Positions 24,663 through 33,554 of a stretch of 62,171 nucleotides of DNA are shown here, one piece after another; the first letter of the stretch is position 1, and every line of letters begins with the position of its first letter. Below the pieces are notes generated by a model. It saw only the letters and a list, made by a program, of their open reading frames with translations. It was not told the DNA's origin and searched no databases. This stretch comes from Streptomyces sp. IMTB 2501 (GTDB taxonomy: Bacteria; Actinomycetota; Actinomycetes; Streptomycetales; Streptomycetaceae): positions 1 to 62,171 of the forward strand of contig NZ_MQUS01000041.1 of the NCBI RefSeq assembly GCF_001953885.1, read 5' to 3'. The translations under genes were made by a program, and so were the position numbers.

Positions 24663-27083
24663 ATGGCTGCTGAGTCCACGGCGTTCACGCTCGTACTGCC
24701 CGTGCTGCCGCTCGACGACGAGGTCGTGGTGCCCGGCATGGTGGTTCCGCTGGACCTGAGCGACGCCGACGTACGGTCCGCGGTGGAGGCCGCACAGGCC
24801 GCCGCCCGGTCGGAGCCGGGCAAGCCCAGGGTGCTGCTGGTGCCACGCATCGACGGCACGTACGCGAAGACCGGTGTGCTGGGCACGGTCGAGCAGGTCG
24901 GCCGGCTGGCCGACGGTGACCCGGGGGCTCTGATCCGGGGCCGCAGCCGCGTGCGGATCGGCGCCGGCACCACCGGTCCCGGCGCCGCCCTGTGGGTCGA
25001 GGGCACGCGTATCGACGAGAGCGTGCCGGACCCGCTGCCGGGTCAGATCGCGGACCTGGTCAAGGAGTACAAGGCGCTCGCCACCACCTGGCTGAAGAAG
25101 CGCGGCGCCTGGCAGGTCGTCGACCGCGTCCAGGCCATCGAGGGCGTCTCGGCGCTCGCCGACAACTCCGGCTACTCGCCGTTCCTCACCACCGAACAGA
25201 AGGTCGAGCTGCTGGAGACCGCCGACCCGGTGGCCCGGCTGAAGCTCGCCACGCAGCAGCTCCGCGAGCACCTCGCCGAGCAGGACGTGGCCGAGACCAT
25301 CGCCAAGGACGTCCAGGAGGGCGTCGACAAGCAGCAGCGCGAGTTCCTGCTCCGCCGCCAGCTGGAGGCCGTCCGCAAGGAACTGCGCGAGCTGAACGGC
25401 GAGCAGGACGGCGAGGAGTCCGACGACTACCGCGCCCGCGTGGAGGCCGCCGACCTGCCGGAGAAGGTCCGCGAGGCCGCGCTCAAGGAGGCCGACAAGC
25501 TGGAGCGGTCCAGCGACCAGTCCCCGGAGGGCTCCTGGATCCGCACATGGCTGGACACGATCCTCGAAATGCCGTGGAACGAGCGGACCGAGGACGCGTA
25601 CGACATCCAGGGCGCCAAGGCGATCCTGGACGCCGAGCACGCCGGCCTGGAGGACGTGAAGGCGCGCATCACCGAGTACCTGGCGGTGCGCAAGCGCCGT
25701 AGCGACCGCGGCCTGGGCGTCATCGGCGGCCGGCGCGGTGGCGCCGTACTGGCCCTCGTCGGCCCGCCCGGCGTCGGCAAGACGTCGCTCGGCGAGTCCG
25801 TCGCGCATGCGATGGGCCGCAAGTTCGTCCGCGTCGCCCTCGGCGGCGTCCGGGACGAGGCCGAGATCCGCGGCCACCGCCGTACGTACGTCGGCGCGCT
25901 GCCCGGCCGGATCGTGCGGGCCGTCAAGGAGGCCGGGTCCATGAACCCGGTGGTCCTGCTGGACGAGATCGACAAGGTGGGCTCCGACTACCGCGGCGAC
26001 CCCGCCGCGGCCCTGCTCGAAGTCCTGGACCCGGCGCAGAACCACACCTTCCGGGACCACTACCTGGAGGTCGAACTCGACCTGTCGGACGTGGTCTTCC
26101 TGGCCACCGCCAACGTCCTGGAGGCCATCCCGGAGGCGCTCGCCGACCGGATGGAGATCGTCCGCCTGGACGGCTACACCGAGGACGAGAAGGTCGTCAT
26201 CGCCCGCGACCACCTGCTCCCGCGTCAGCTGGAGCGGGCGGGACTCGACAGGGACGAGGTCACGATCGACGAGGGCGCGCTGCGCAAGCTCGCCGGCGAG
26301 TACACCCGCGAGGCGGGCGTGCGCACCCTGGAGCGGTCCATCGCACGCCTGCTCCGCAAGGTCGCGGCCCAGCACGAACTCGGCGAGCGGGAGCTGCCGT
26401 TCACGGTCCGGGACGCGGACCTGCGCGGTCTGATCGGGCGCCCGCACCATGTGCCCGAGTCCGCCCAGGACCCGGCAGAGCGCCGTACGTCCGTGCCGGG
26501 CGTGGCGACCGGTCTCGCGGTCACCGGAGCCGGCGGTGACGTCCTCTTCGTCGAGGCGTCCCTCGCCGACCCGGAGACGGGCGCGGCCGGTCTGACCCTC
26601 ACCGGTCAGCTGGGTGACGTGATGAAGGAGTCGGCGCAGATCGCGCTGAGCTTCCTGCGCAGCCATGGCGCCGAACTGGAGCTGCCGGTCGGCGACTTGA
26701 AGGACCGCGGCGCGCACATCCACTTCCCGGCGGGCGCGGTCCCGAAGGACGGCCCGAGCGCGGGCATCACGATGACGACGGCGCTCGCGTCGCTGCTCTC
26801 CGGGCGCCTGGTGCGCACGGACGTGGCGATGACCGGCGAGGTCTCGCTGACCGGCCGGGTGCTGCCCATCGGCGGCGTGAAGCAGAAGCTGCTCGCCGCC
26901 CAGCGCGCCGGGGTGACCACCGTGATCATCCCCAAGCGCAACGAACCCGACCTGGACGACGTCCCGGCCGAGGTGCTGGACAAGCTCGACGTCCACACCG
27001 TGACCGACGTCCGCCAGGTCCTGGAGCTGGCGCTCGCCCCTGCGACGAACGGGGCGGCGCCGGAGGTTCCCGTGGCGGCGTGA
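24663..27083 (+). CDS. lon: ATP-dependent Lon protease
   Basis: Protein of 806 aa, the full length of LonA. N-terminal substrate-binding domain (about 10-200), a coiled helical region, AAA+ module with Walker A GPPGVGKTSLG and Walker B PVVLLDEIDKVG, and a C-terminal peptidase domain with the catalytic dyad Ser699 (PKDGPSAGI) and Lys742 (GGVKQKLLAA). Cytosolic homohexamer that degrades damaged and some regulatory proteins. ATG 24663 follows GGGGAG. A perfect ClgR box and an HspR-like palindrome upstream predict control by both regulators. Intact, monocistronic. Confidence 0.97.
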   Translation: MAAESTAFTLVLPVLPLDDEVVVPGMVVPLDLSDADVRSAVEAAQAAARSEPGKPRVLLVPRIDGTYAKTGVLGTVEQVGRLADGDPGALIRGRSRVRIGAGTTGPGAALWVEGTRIDESVPDPLPGQIADLVKEYKALATTWLKKRGAWQVVDRVQAIEGVSALADNSGYSPFLTTEQKVELLETADPVARLKLATQQLREHLAEQDVAETIAKDVQEGVDKQQREFLLRRQLEAVRKELRELNGEQDGEESDDYRARVEAADLPEKVREAALKEADKLERSSDQSPEGSWIRTWLDTILEMPWNERTEDAYDIQGAKAILDAEHAGLEDVKARITEYLAVRKRRSDRGLGVIGGRRGGAVLALVGPPGVGKTSLGESVAHAMGRKFVRVALGGVRDEAEIRGHRRTYVGALPGRIVRAVKEAGSMNPVVLLDEIDKVGSDYRGDPAAALLEVLDPAQNHTFRDHYLEVELDLSDVVFLATANVLEAIPEALADRMEIVRLDGYTEDEKVVIARDHLLPRQLERAGLDRDEVTIDEGALRKLAGEYTREAGVRTLERSIARLLRKVAAQHELGERELPFTVRDADLRGLIGRPHHVPESAQDPAERRTSVPGVATGLAVTGAGGDVLFVEASLADPETGAAGLTLTGQLGDVMKESAQIALSFLRSHGAELELPVGDLKDRGAHIHFPAGAVPKDGPSAGITMTTALASLLSGRLVRTDVAMTGEVSLTGRVLPIGGVKQKLLAAQRAGVTTVIIPKRNEPDLDDVPAEVLDKLDVHTVTDVRQVLELALAPATNGAAPEVPVAA

Positions 27084-27099
27084 CGGACGCCTCGGGGAA

Positions 27100-27140
27100 G
27101 GCGAGGCCCGGGTCCCGTGAGGGAGGCCCGGGCCTTCGCC
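27100..27140 (+). terminator. Hairpin after lon
   Basis: GGCGAGGCCCGGG (27100-27112) pairs with CCCGGGCCTTCGCC (27127-27140) with one bulged base. No T-run follows; typical of streptomycete I-shaped terminators. Confidence 0.65.
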
Positions 27141-27165
27141 ATACGCTCATGGGGGTATGGGTCGG

Positions 27166-27171
27166 TAGAAT
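27166..27171 (+). promoter_or_regulatory. -10 element of a leaderless kinase transcript
   Basis: TAGAAT lies 6 nt before the GTG at 27178, with no Shine-Dalgarno in between, so transcription probably starts at or beside the start codon. The -35 is weak. Confidence 0.55.
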
Positions 27172-27177
27172 TCAGGC

Positions 27178-28221
27178 GTGAGTTGGCCCCCCAAGAGCCC
27201 CTCCGGTCTGATCGGGGCCGAGATCGCGGGCTACCGGGTGGAACGCGAACTCGGCCGTGGTGGCATGGCCGTCGTCTACCAGGCCAGGGATCTGCGCCTC
27301 GGCCGGACGGTCGCGCTCAAGCTGCTCGCCCCGGAGTACACCCGCAACGACGCCTTCCGTCGTCGCTTCGCCCAGGAGTCGCGGGTGGCGGCCGCCATCG
27401 ACCATCCCAACATCGTCCCCGTCTTCGAGGCCGGCGAGGCGGACGGGATCCTCTACATCGCCATGTGCTTCGTCGCGGGCCGGGACCTGCGCGCCCTGAT
27501 CGACGGGGAGGGCCCGCTGCCGGTGGCGGCCGCGCTGCGTATCGCGGCCCAGCTGGCGTCCGCCCTGGACGCCGCCCACGCGCGCGAGCTGGTGCACCGG
27601 GACGTCAAACCGGCCAACGTCATGGTCGCCAGGGGCGTCGACAGCGACCACCCCGAGCACGTCTATCTCACCGACTTCGGGCTGGCGAAGAAGTCGCTGT
27701 CGCTCACCGGGTTCACCACCGCGGGCGAGTTCGTCGGCACCCTCGACTACGTGGCGCCCGAGCGGATCGCCGGGCGTCCGGTGGATGGCAGGGCCGACCA
27801 GTACAGCCTGGCCTGTGTGGTTTACGAGATGCTCGCGGGAGCCCCGCTCTTCCAGCGGGAGGACCACCTGGAACTGCTGTGGGCCCACCAGTACGATCCA
27901 CCGCCCTCCCTCAGTCAGGAGCGGCCGGACGTCCCGGTGGCCGCCGACGACGTCCTGAGGCAAGCGCTCGCGAAGGCCCCGGACGACCGCTACGACTCCT
28001 GCCTGGAGTTCGTGGCGGCGCTGCGTACCGCCATCGGCGAGGCGGGTCCGCGTGGGCGTACGCCGACGCAGGTGGACATCCGGACGGCCGCCGCCGTCGC
28101 CGCTCCCCGCGTGGAGCCGTGCGCGGATTCCGGCTCGGAGACGGCCCCCCACCCCGCGCCCGAGCCGCCCACCTGGGCCGGCCCCGTCCTCAAGGGCCCG
28201 GTCGACGGAGCGCAGAACTGA
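27178..28221 (+). CDS. Soluble PknB-type serine/threonine protein kinase
   Basis: Protein of 347 aa. Complete kinase domain (about 18-280): glycine loop GRGGMAVVY, Lys48 in ALKLL, HRDVKPANVM (140-149, catalytic Asp142), DFG (166-168) and APE. A Pro-rich tail of about 65 residues follows, without a membrane helix or sensor domain, so it is cytosolic, unlike PknB. Substrates unknown. The GTG at 27178 is probably leaderless. The gene stands between the lon terminator and a pair of secreted repeat proteins and shares no operon with them. Confidence 0.92.
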   Translation: MSWPPKSPSGLIGAEIAGYRVERELGRGGMAVVYQARDLRLGRTVALKLLAPEYTRNDAFRRRFAQESRVAAAIDHPNIVPVFEAGEADGILYIAMCFVAGRDLRALIDGEGPLPVAAALRIAAQLASALDAAHARELVHRDVKPANVMVARGVDSDHPEHVYLTDFGLAKKSLSLTGFTTAGEFVGTLDYVAPERIAGRPVDGRADQYSLACVVYEMLAGAPLFQREDHLELLWAHQYDPPPSLSQERPDVPVAADDVLRQALAKAPDDRYDSCLEFVAALRTAIGEAGPRGRTPTQVDIRTAAAVAAPRVEPCADSGSETAPHPAPEPPTWAGPVLKGPVDGAQN

Positions 28222-28373
28222 TCCGTCCGGGCTTATATCGGGCTTACTTCGCGCCGTCAAGTCCCGAATCCTCGGAACGTGACCCACCCTGTGCCTTTCC
28301 CGCCTACTTGAAGCACGGGCCGCACCGGAGACACCGGAAACCGAAAAGGCCCCCAATCGAGTAGGAGAAAGTC

Positions 28374-29060
28374 ATGGACCGTATGAACGAGAATGTTGAC
28401 AACCGTCGTCCCAAGCGCGGTTTCCGCCTCTCCACGATCGTGGCTTCGGCCGTGGTCATCGGCGGAGGCGTGATCCTGCCGGCCACCGCGGCCTCGGCGG
28501 CCACGATGCCCCAGTCGCCGGTCGCGAACATGGCCTTCGCGTATCACCACAACAACCACTGCAAGTCCCATGACCACGGTCACGGGAATGCGACCGGTGG
28601 TAATGGCGGTAATGCCAAGTCCGAGGGCGGCGGCGATGCGACCGGTGGTAATGGTGGTAACGCCAAGTCCGACGGTGGTGGCGATGCGACCGGTGGTAAT
28701 GGCGGTAATGCCACGTCCAAGGATGGCGGCAACGCGACCGGTGGTAATGGCGGTAATGCCACGTCCGACGGTGGTGGCGATGCGACCGGTGGTAATGGGG
28801 GTAACGCCACGTCCGACGGTGGTGGCGACGCGACCGGTGGTAATGGCGGTAATGCCACGTCCGACGGTGGCGGCGATGCGACCGGTGGTAATGGCGGTAA
28901 TGCCACGTCCGACGGTGGCGGCGATGCGACCGGTGGTAATGGGGGTAACGCCAAGTCCGATGGTGGTGGCGATGCGACCGGTGGTAATGGCGGTAACGCC
29001 TCGGCTCAGGACGGTGGCAACGCCACCGGTGGAAATGGTGGCGACGCCTCTGCCGAATGA
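28374..29060 (+). CDS. Secreted His-rich protein with 16-residue NGG repeats
   Basis: Protein of 228 aa. A signal peptide (hydrophobic about 20-38, cleavage near ATAASA at 42) is followed by a short Cys/His-rich segment (HHNNHCKSHDHGHG) and then, from residue 72 to the end, nine full and one partial copy of a 16-residue unit of consensus DATGGNGGNATSDGGG. No anchor or sortase signal. The repeats resemble glycine-rich surface proteins but match no enzyme. The His cluster suggests metal binding (inference). AGGAG at 28363-28367 supports ATG 28374. A related secreted protein follows after a terminator; they look like ancient paralogues. Confidence 0.8.
   Translation: MDRMNENVDNRRPKRGFRLSTIVASAVVIGGGVILPATAASAATMPQSPVANMAFAYHHNNHCKSHDHGHGNATGGNGGNAKSEGGGDATGGNGGNAKSDGGGDATGGNGGNATSKDGGNATGGNGGNATSDGGGDATGGNGGNATSDGGGDATGGNGGNATSDGGGDATGGNGGNATSDGGGDATGGNGGNAKSDGGGDATGGNGGNASAQDGGNATGGNGGDASAE
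28587..29057 (+). repeat. 48-bp coding tandem repeat, about 9.8 copies
   Basis: The unit of 48 bp (16 codons) recurs in phase from 28587. The block GCGACCGGTGGTAATGGCGG is nearly invariant. Several neighbouring copies are almost identical at the DNA level, which points to recent expansion, and copy number is probably variable between strains. GGT/AAT codons are unusually frequent for this genome. Confidence 0.9.
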
Positions 29061-29100
29061 CGCCCACATCGCGAAAGCAGCGAGTGAGCGCCGGTGAAGT

Positions 29101-29129
29101 CGGGGGTGCGGCCGACAGCCGCACCCCCG
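29101..29129 (+). terminator. Hairpin between the two secreted-repeat genes
   Basis: CGGGGGTGCGGC (29101-29112) and GCCGCACCCCCG (29118-29129) form a perfect 12-bp stem with a 5-base loop (CGACA). Confidence 0.82.
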
Positions 29130-29193
29130 GACGGCCGGACCCGCAGGTCCAAGAAATTCCCAGAACCAACCCCCTCAAGAAACGAAATTCCTC

Positions 29194-29856
29194 ATGACCA
29201 GCAAGACCCGGAAGAGTGGCCTGGCGGTGGCCGCCGCGTCCATCCTGCTTCCCCTCGGCGGAATCCTGATCCCGGCAGGCGCCGCTGTCGCCGCTCCCGC
29301 GCTGCACGGCGTGAGGCTGATCGCGGACGGTGACCACGGGGACCACGGTGACCACGGGGACGACCATCACGAGGGCCACCACCGGCACGGGGACGGAGAC
29401 CACGGCGACGACGACTACTGCCGCGCCGGCAACGCGACGGGCGGCAACGGTGGCGACGGCACGGGCGGCGACGCCACGGTCTGCACGGCTCCGGGCGGCA
29501 TCGGCACCGGAGGCATGGGCGGCACCGGCAGGGGCTCGTGCGGTGGCCGGGGTACCAACGGCCGCAACGGCACCGGCACCAACGGCAAGAACGGCCCTCC
29601 GTGCCCGGACCACCCGGCTCCCGACCCGGGTGAGACCGGCGGGTCCGCCCCGTCCGACCCGGCCGGCCCCGCCCCGGCGGATCCCCCGTCCAACGGGGAC
29701 CAGCCCTCGATGCAGGGCCACCCCGGCTCGGACTCCGGCCAGTCGGACTCCGGCCAGTCGGATTCCGGCCAGTCGTCCCAGGACCCGGCGTCCGCGCCCG
29801 CCGCGCCCGCCCAGGACAACTCCGGCGACAACTCCGGCGACGTAGTCGTCAACTGA
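29194..29856 (+). CDS. Secreted His/Asp-rich, Gly/Asn-rich low-complexity protein
   Basis: Protein of 220 aa. Signal peptide (about 1-34, ending VAAPA) then a dense His/Asp segment made of repeated Asp-His-Gly triplets (about 46-72), a NATGGNGGDGTGGDAT stretch related to the repeats of the preceding protein, Gly-rich and Pro-rich parts, four SDSGQ repeats and a short C-terminus. No membrane anchor. The His/Asp cluster could bind divalent metal (inference); nothing indicates catalysis. The ribosome-binding site is poor. It is separated from its paralogue by a terminator, so the two are probably transcribed independently. Confidence 0.75.
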   Translation: MTSKTRKSGLAVAAASILLPLGGILIPAGAAVAAPALHGVRLIADGDHGDHGDHGDDHHEGHHRHGDGDHGDDDYCRAGNATGGNGGDGTGGDATVCTAPGGIGTGGMGGTGRGSCGGRGTNGRNGTGTNGKNGPPCPDHPAPDPGETGGSAPSDPAGPAPADPPSNGDQPSMQGHPGSDSGQSDSGQSDSGQSSQDPASAPAAPAQDNSGDNSGDVVVN

Positions 29857-29874
29857 CGACAGGAACCAGACCCC

Positions 29875-29898
29875 CTGCCCCGCCGCCCGGCGGGGCAG
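29875..29898. terminator. Bidirectional hairpin between convergent genes
   Basis: CTGCCCCGCC (29875-29884) and GGCGGGGCAG (29889-29898) form a perfect 10-bp stem. It lies between the secreted protein gene and the oppositely oriented phosphatase gene. Confidence 0.78.
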
Positions 29899-29905
29899 AC
29901 CCATG

Positions 29906-32266
29906 TCAGGGCTCGGTCAGCGACTGCTCCGCCCACACCGTCTTGCCGACCCGGTCGTGCCGGGTGCCCCAGCGGTCGGCCAGTTGGGCGACCAGCAGCA
30001 GGCCCCGGCCGCCCTCGTCGAAGATGCGGGCGCGCCGCATGTGCGGGGTGGTGCCGCTGGAGTCGTACACCTCGCAGATCAGGGTCGCGTCCCGGTGGAT
30101 CAGCCGGAGCTGGATGGGCGGGCGGCCGTACCGCATGGCGTTGGTGACCAGCTCGCTGACCATCAGCTCGGTGGTGAAGCCGGCTTCCTCCAGATCCCAC
30201 GCGGTCAGCTGGTCGTGCACCAGGTGACGGGCGCGGGAGACGTCCGTGGGGTCGTTCCGCAGCTCCCAGGCGGCGACCCGGTCCTCGTGCAGGACCCGGG
30301 TGCGGGCGACGAGCAGGGCGATGTCGTCGTCCGGGCGGTGGCTCAGCAGCGCGGTGAGCACATGGTCGCAGAGCGCGTCCAGCGACTTCGCGGGCCGGCC
30401 GAGCGCCGCGAACATCATGTCCAGCGCCTCGTCGATGTCGTGCTCGCGGGCCTCGAACAGCCCGTTGGTGTAGAGGACGAGCAGGCTGCCCTCGGGCAGA
30501 TCGGTCTCGATGGTCTCGAACGGCAGCCCGCCGAGCCCGAGCGGCGGCCCCGCGGGCACGTCCAGGAAGCGCACGGCGCCGTCCGGGGTGACCACGGCGG
30601 GCGGCGGATGCCCGGCCCGGGCCAGGGTGCAGCGACGTGAGACCGGGTCGTAGACCGCGTACAGACAGGTGGTGCCGATGCCGCCGGCGGTCTCGGCGGC
30701 CGGGTCCGCGCTGCCCTCGTCGGCGGCGAGCCTGAGGACCAGGTCGTCGAGGTGGGTGAGGAGTTCGTCGGCCGGCAGATCGACATCGGCGAGGGTGCGT
30801 ACGGCGGTGCGCAGCCGGCCCATGGTGGCCGAGGCACGGATGCCGTGGCCCACCACATCGCCCACGACGAGTGCCACCCGCGCGCCGGACAGCGGGATCA
30901 CGTCGAACCAGTCGCCGCCCACCCCGGCCCGGGTCGCGGCGGGCAGATAGCGGGTGGCGATCTCCAGGGCCGCCTGCTCGGGCAGCGTGTGCGGGAGCAG
31001 GCTGTGCTGCAGCGCCATGGTGGTGGTGCGGGCGCGAGTGTAGGAGCGGGCCTGCCGGATGCCGGCGGCCGCCTTGGCCGTGAACTCCTGCGCCAGCCGC
31101 AGCTCCTCCGGGCCGAAGGCCCCCCGCCCGGGGCGCCGGCCGAAGAGCGCCACGCCGAGCGTGCTGCCCTGGACGAGCAGCGGCACCGCCAGCAGCGCGC
31201 GTGCCTCGGAGGCGCGCAGCCAGGCCGCGCCCGGGTCCGCCGCCGCCCACTCGCCGACGACCGGGTCAGTCGTGTCGTACAGCAGCGGCCGGCCCGCCGC
31301 GAGGCACTGGGCCGGAGGGGAGTCCACCGGGCAGACGATCGCCTCGCCCACGCCGGTGCCGTAGGCGGGTCCGGTGCCGTCCGGGACGGCGCGCAGGGCG
31401 GCGCGGCGCAGTATGACCGGGCCGGGCCCCGGGGCGGGGTCCTCGTTCGCGTCGCGCGGGGAGTCGAGCAGGTCGACCGCCATGACGTCGGCGAGCCGGG
31501 GGACCGTGACCTCGCCGAGTTCCTGCGCGGCGCGGGCCTGGTCCGTCGCCGAGCCGACACGCGAGCCGCTCTCGCCCGGCGGGGGCTGCCGGCCGGCGGA
31601 GTCCGTGGCGGGTACCTCCGTGGACAGGCAGACGGCGCGCACCCGGCCGCCGGCGTCCTTCAGCGGGCTGAGCACGGCGGTACGGCCGAACTGCGGGCCG
31701 AGCCGGGCCCGGGCCTCCTGCGGCCGGCCGGAGTCCAGCGCCCGCCGCATCGACCGGTCGGCCTCCTCACTCGCGGCACCGGGCGCGATGTGCGGCAGCC
31801 GCAGCCCGCGCATGGCGGCCTCGGGCAGGGCGAGGGCGTGTTCCATCCGGCGGTTGGCGCGGACGAGCCGCAGGTCGGCGTCGAAGATCGCCAGCGGGAA
31901 GGGGGACTGCAGGAAGGTCCACTCCTCCAGCGGTTCGCCGCGGGGAGGTTGCGGCCGGGCCGTCACGGCGCTCACCACGAGCCAGTCGGTGACGCCGGCC
32001 GCCGAGGTCCGGCGGTGCGCGAGCACACCCAGCTCCAGCAGCCGGCCGTCGCGGTGCCGCAGCGGGACGGTGCCGTTCCAGCGCTCGCGCCCGGCGACGA
32101 TCCGCCGGGCCGTCGAGCCGTCGGCGGCGAGCAGCGCGGTGGCCGGCCGGCCGACGACGGCCGGGGAGTCGTAGCCGAGCAGCCGCTCCGCGCCCTCGCT
32201 CCAGCTCGTGAGGATGCCGTGCTCATCGATGGTGGCCGTGGCCGTGTACGTCGACTGTCGCTCCAT
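29906..32266 (-). CDS. PAS-GAF-SpoIIE phosphatase with C-terminal anti-sigma-type ATPase domain
   Basis: Protein of 786 aa, cytosolic. Order: two PAS-like domains (about 1-110 and 120-215), a GAF domain (about 235-395), a SpoIIE/PP2C phosphatase domain (about 410-640, GVGGDWFDVIPLSG, VGDVVGHGIRAS) and a HATPase_c_2 (RsbW-like) kinase domain to the end (ELVTNAMRYG). Such proteins set the phosphorylation state of anti-sigma antagonists and so control alternative sigma factors; the built-in HATPase domain means that one polypeptide can carry both opposing activities. The signal bound by PAS/GAF and the sigma partner are not visible here. Complete, monocistronic. Confidence 0.92.
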   Translation of the reverse strand: MERQSTYTATATIDEHGILTSWSEGAERLLGYDSPAVVGRPATALLAADGSTARRIVAGRERWNGTVPLRHRDGRLLELGVLAHRRTSAAGVTDWLVVSAVTARPQPPRGEPLEEWTFLQSPFPLAIFDADLRLVRANRRMEHALALPEAAMRGLRLPHIAPGAASEEADRSMRRALDSGRPQEARARLGPQFGRTAVLSPLKDAGGRVRAVCLSTEVPATDSAGRQPPPGESGSRVGSATDQARAAQELGEVTVPRLADVMAVDLLDSPRDANEDPAPGPGPVILRRAALRAVPDGTGPAYGTGVGEAIVCPVDSPPAQCLAAGRPLLYDTTDPVVGEWAAADPGAAWLRASEARALLAVPLLVQGSTLGVALFGRRPGRGAFGPEELRLAQEFTAKAAAGIRQARSYTRARTTTMALQHSLLPHTLPEQAALEIATRYLPAATRAGVGGDWFDVIPLSGARVALVVGDVVGHGIRASATMGRLRTAVRTLADVDLPADELLTHLDDLVLRLAADEGSADPAAETAGGIGTTCLYAVYDPVSRRCTLARAGHPPPAVVTPDGAVRFLDVPAGPPLGLGGLPFETIETDLPEGSLLVLYTNGLFEAREHDIDEALDMMFAALGRPAKSLDALCDHVLTALLSHRPDDDIALLVARTRVLHEDRVAAWELRNDPTDVSRARHLVHDQLTAWDLEEAGFTTELMVSELVTNAMRYGRPPIQLRLIHRDATLICEVYDSSGTTPHMRRARIFDEGGRGLLLVAQLADRWGTRHDRVGKTVWAEQSLTEP

Positions 32267-32400
32267 CGCCGATCATCTCGCCCTTGCTCGGCAGGCTCTA
32301 CTGACCAGCATGATCCCGAGCGGCGCGGAGCACCAACGCAGTCACCAGCAGAACGCCCACGGCACGCTCCAGGCCGGGGCCGGCCGCACGCCGGCGCCCG

Positions 32401-32514
32401 CACCCGGTCCAGTGCGCCGTTGCTGTGCTTGTCCGGGGGCAGCCCCGGGCCCCGGCCGGGAGCGTGTTGCCCTAGCCGTTCGCCAGCGCCTGCACCCGGT
32501 CCAGTGCGCCGTTG
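32401..32514. repeat. 22-bp direct repeat at and beyond the lysozyme 3' end
   Basis: CACCCGGTCCAGTGCGCCGT (first 20 of 22 bases, ending TG) occurs at 32401-32422 and again at 32493-32514, inside the lysozyme gene. In the coding orientation both encode NGALDRV; the outer copy lies beyond the stop codon and is a remnant of a duplicated gene end. Confidence 0.75.
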
Positions 32515-33305
32515 AACTTGTCGTGGTCGCCGACCGTCGGGCCGGAGGAGGTGTACTGCCACATCGTGTAGTACGACCAGCCGGCCGGCAGGGTCCCCGG
32601 GTCCGAGGCGTACCGGGCGATCCACAGCGGGTTGTTCGCCGCGAAGCCGCCGTAGTTGCCGGTGCACTGGGTCCACCAGCTGGTCGCCGTGTAGATCACG
32701 GGGTAGCGGCTGGTCAGCGACCTGTAGGTGGTGACGAAGTCGGCGATCCAGCTGACCATCTCGCTCGCGGTCCTGCCGTAGCAGGCCGCCCCGTACGGGT
32801 TCCACTCGATGTCGAGCGCGCCGGGGAGGGTCTTGCCGTCCTTGGACCAGCCGCCGCCGTGGCTGACGAAATAGCTCGCCTGGGTGGCGCCGCTGGTGGT
32901 GTCCGGGGTCGCGAAATGGTAGGAGCCGCGGATCATGCCCACGTTGTACGAGCCGTTGTACTGCTGCGCGAAGTACGGGTTCGTGTAGTACGTGCCCTCC
33001 GTCGCCTTGGTGTAGGCCCAGCGCACCCCGCTGCTCCACAGGGTCGACCAGGCGACGTTGCCCTGATAGGCGGAGACATCCACGCCCTCGGTCTGGGTGA
33101 CGTCAGCGGAGGTGGGGGCTCCGTGCCGCCCGTCGTGCGCGGGGACGCCCATGCCCATGTGGGCGGAGCCGCGGCCGGGCTTGGTCGCGGCGTGGGCAGA
33201 GGTGAGGGGAAGGGCCAGGGAGAGCGCCGCGAGCAGGGCCGTGACAAGGACGGCGAGCGGGCGCGGTCGGACGGGACGGTCGGAGCCGGGTCTGTGCACG
33301 GACAT
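32472..33305 (-). CDS. Secreted GH25 (Chalaropsis-type) lysozyme
   Basis: Protein of 277 aa with a signal peptide (RPRPLAVLVTALLAALSLAL..., cleaved near residue 40). The glycoside hydrolase 25 domain opens with TEGVDVSAYQG, which carries the first catalytic Asp, and contains ALDIEWNPYG with the catalytic Asp-x-Glu; it ends near the C-terminus without cell-wall-binding repeats. It cleaves the MurNAc-GlcNAc bond of peptidoglycan. ATG 33305 has GGAGG 7 nt upstream; the frame stays open to 34019 but that part has no conserved sequence. A 22-bp piece of its 3' end is duplicated beyond the stop codon. Confidence 0.92.
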   Translation of the reverse strand: MSVHRPGSDRPVRPRPLAVLVTALLAALSLALPLTSAHAATKPGRGSAHMGMGVPAHDGRHGAPTSADVTQTEGVDVSAYQGNVAWSTLWSSGVRWAYTKATEGTYYTNPYFAQQYNGSYNVGMIRGSYHFATPDTTSGATQASYFVSHGGGWSKDGKTLPGALDIEWNPYGAACYGRTASEMVSWIADFVTTYRSLTSRYPVIYTATSWWTQCTGNYGGFAANNPLWIARYASDPGTLPAGWSYYTMWQYTSSGPTVGDHDKFNGALDRVQALANG

Positions 33306-33554
33306 GACGTGCCTCCGGGGAGTGGGGGTGAGGGTGGGGGAGGGGGAACGTGGCAGTGACCGTGTACCGGTGGCCGTACTGGCGTGGGCATGCCATTGAT
33401 GGCCTGATAAAGAAGCTACGCACGTAGATGACGGCGTGGGAAGGGGGTCCGGGCGCCGTCGTTGGTCTACGCCTGCGAAATACTTACAGAGCTGCGGCAA
33501 TGACGACTTTTGGCAGAAACTTTCAGGACCGCGAAACCGAGCAGGGGTGCTGAC

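Noticed and set aside
28257..29069. Open frames on the minus strand of the NGG-repeat gene
   Set aside because: Open only because the repeat lacks stops in several frames; the plus strand has a ribosome-binding site and a signal peptide.
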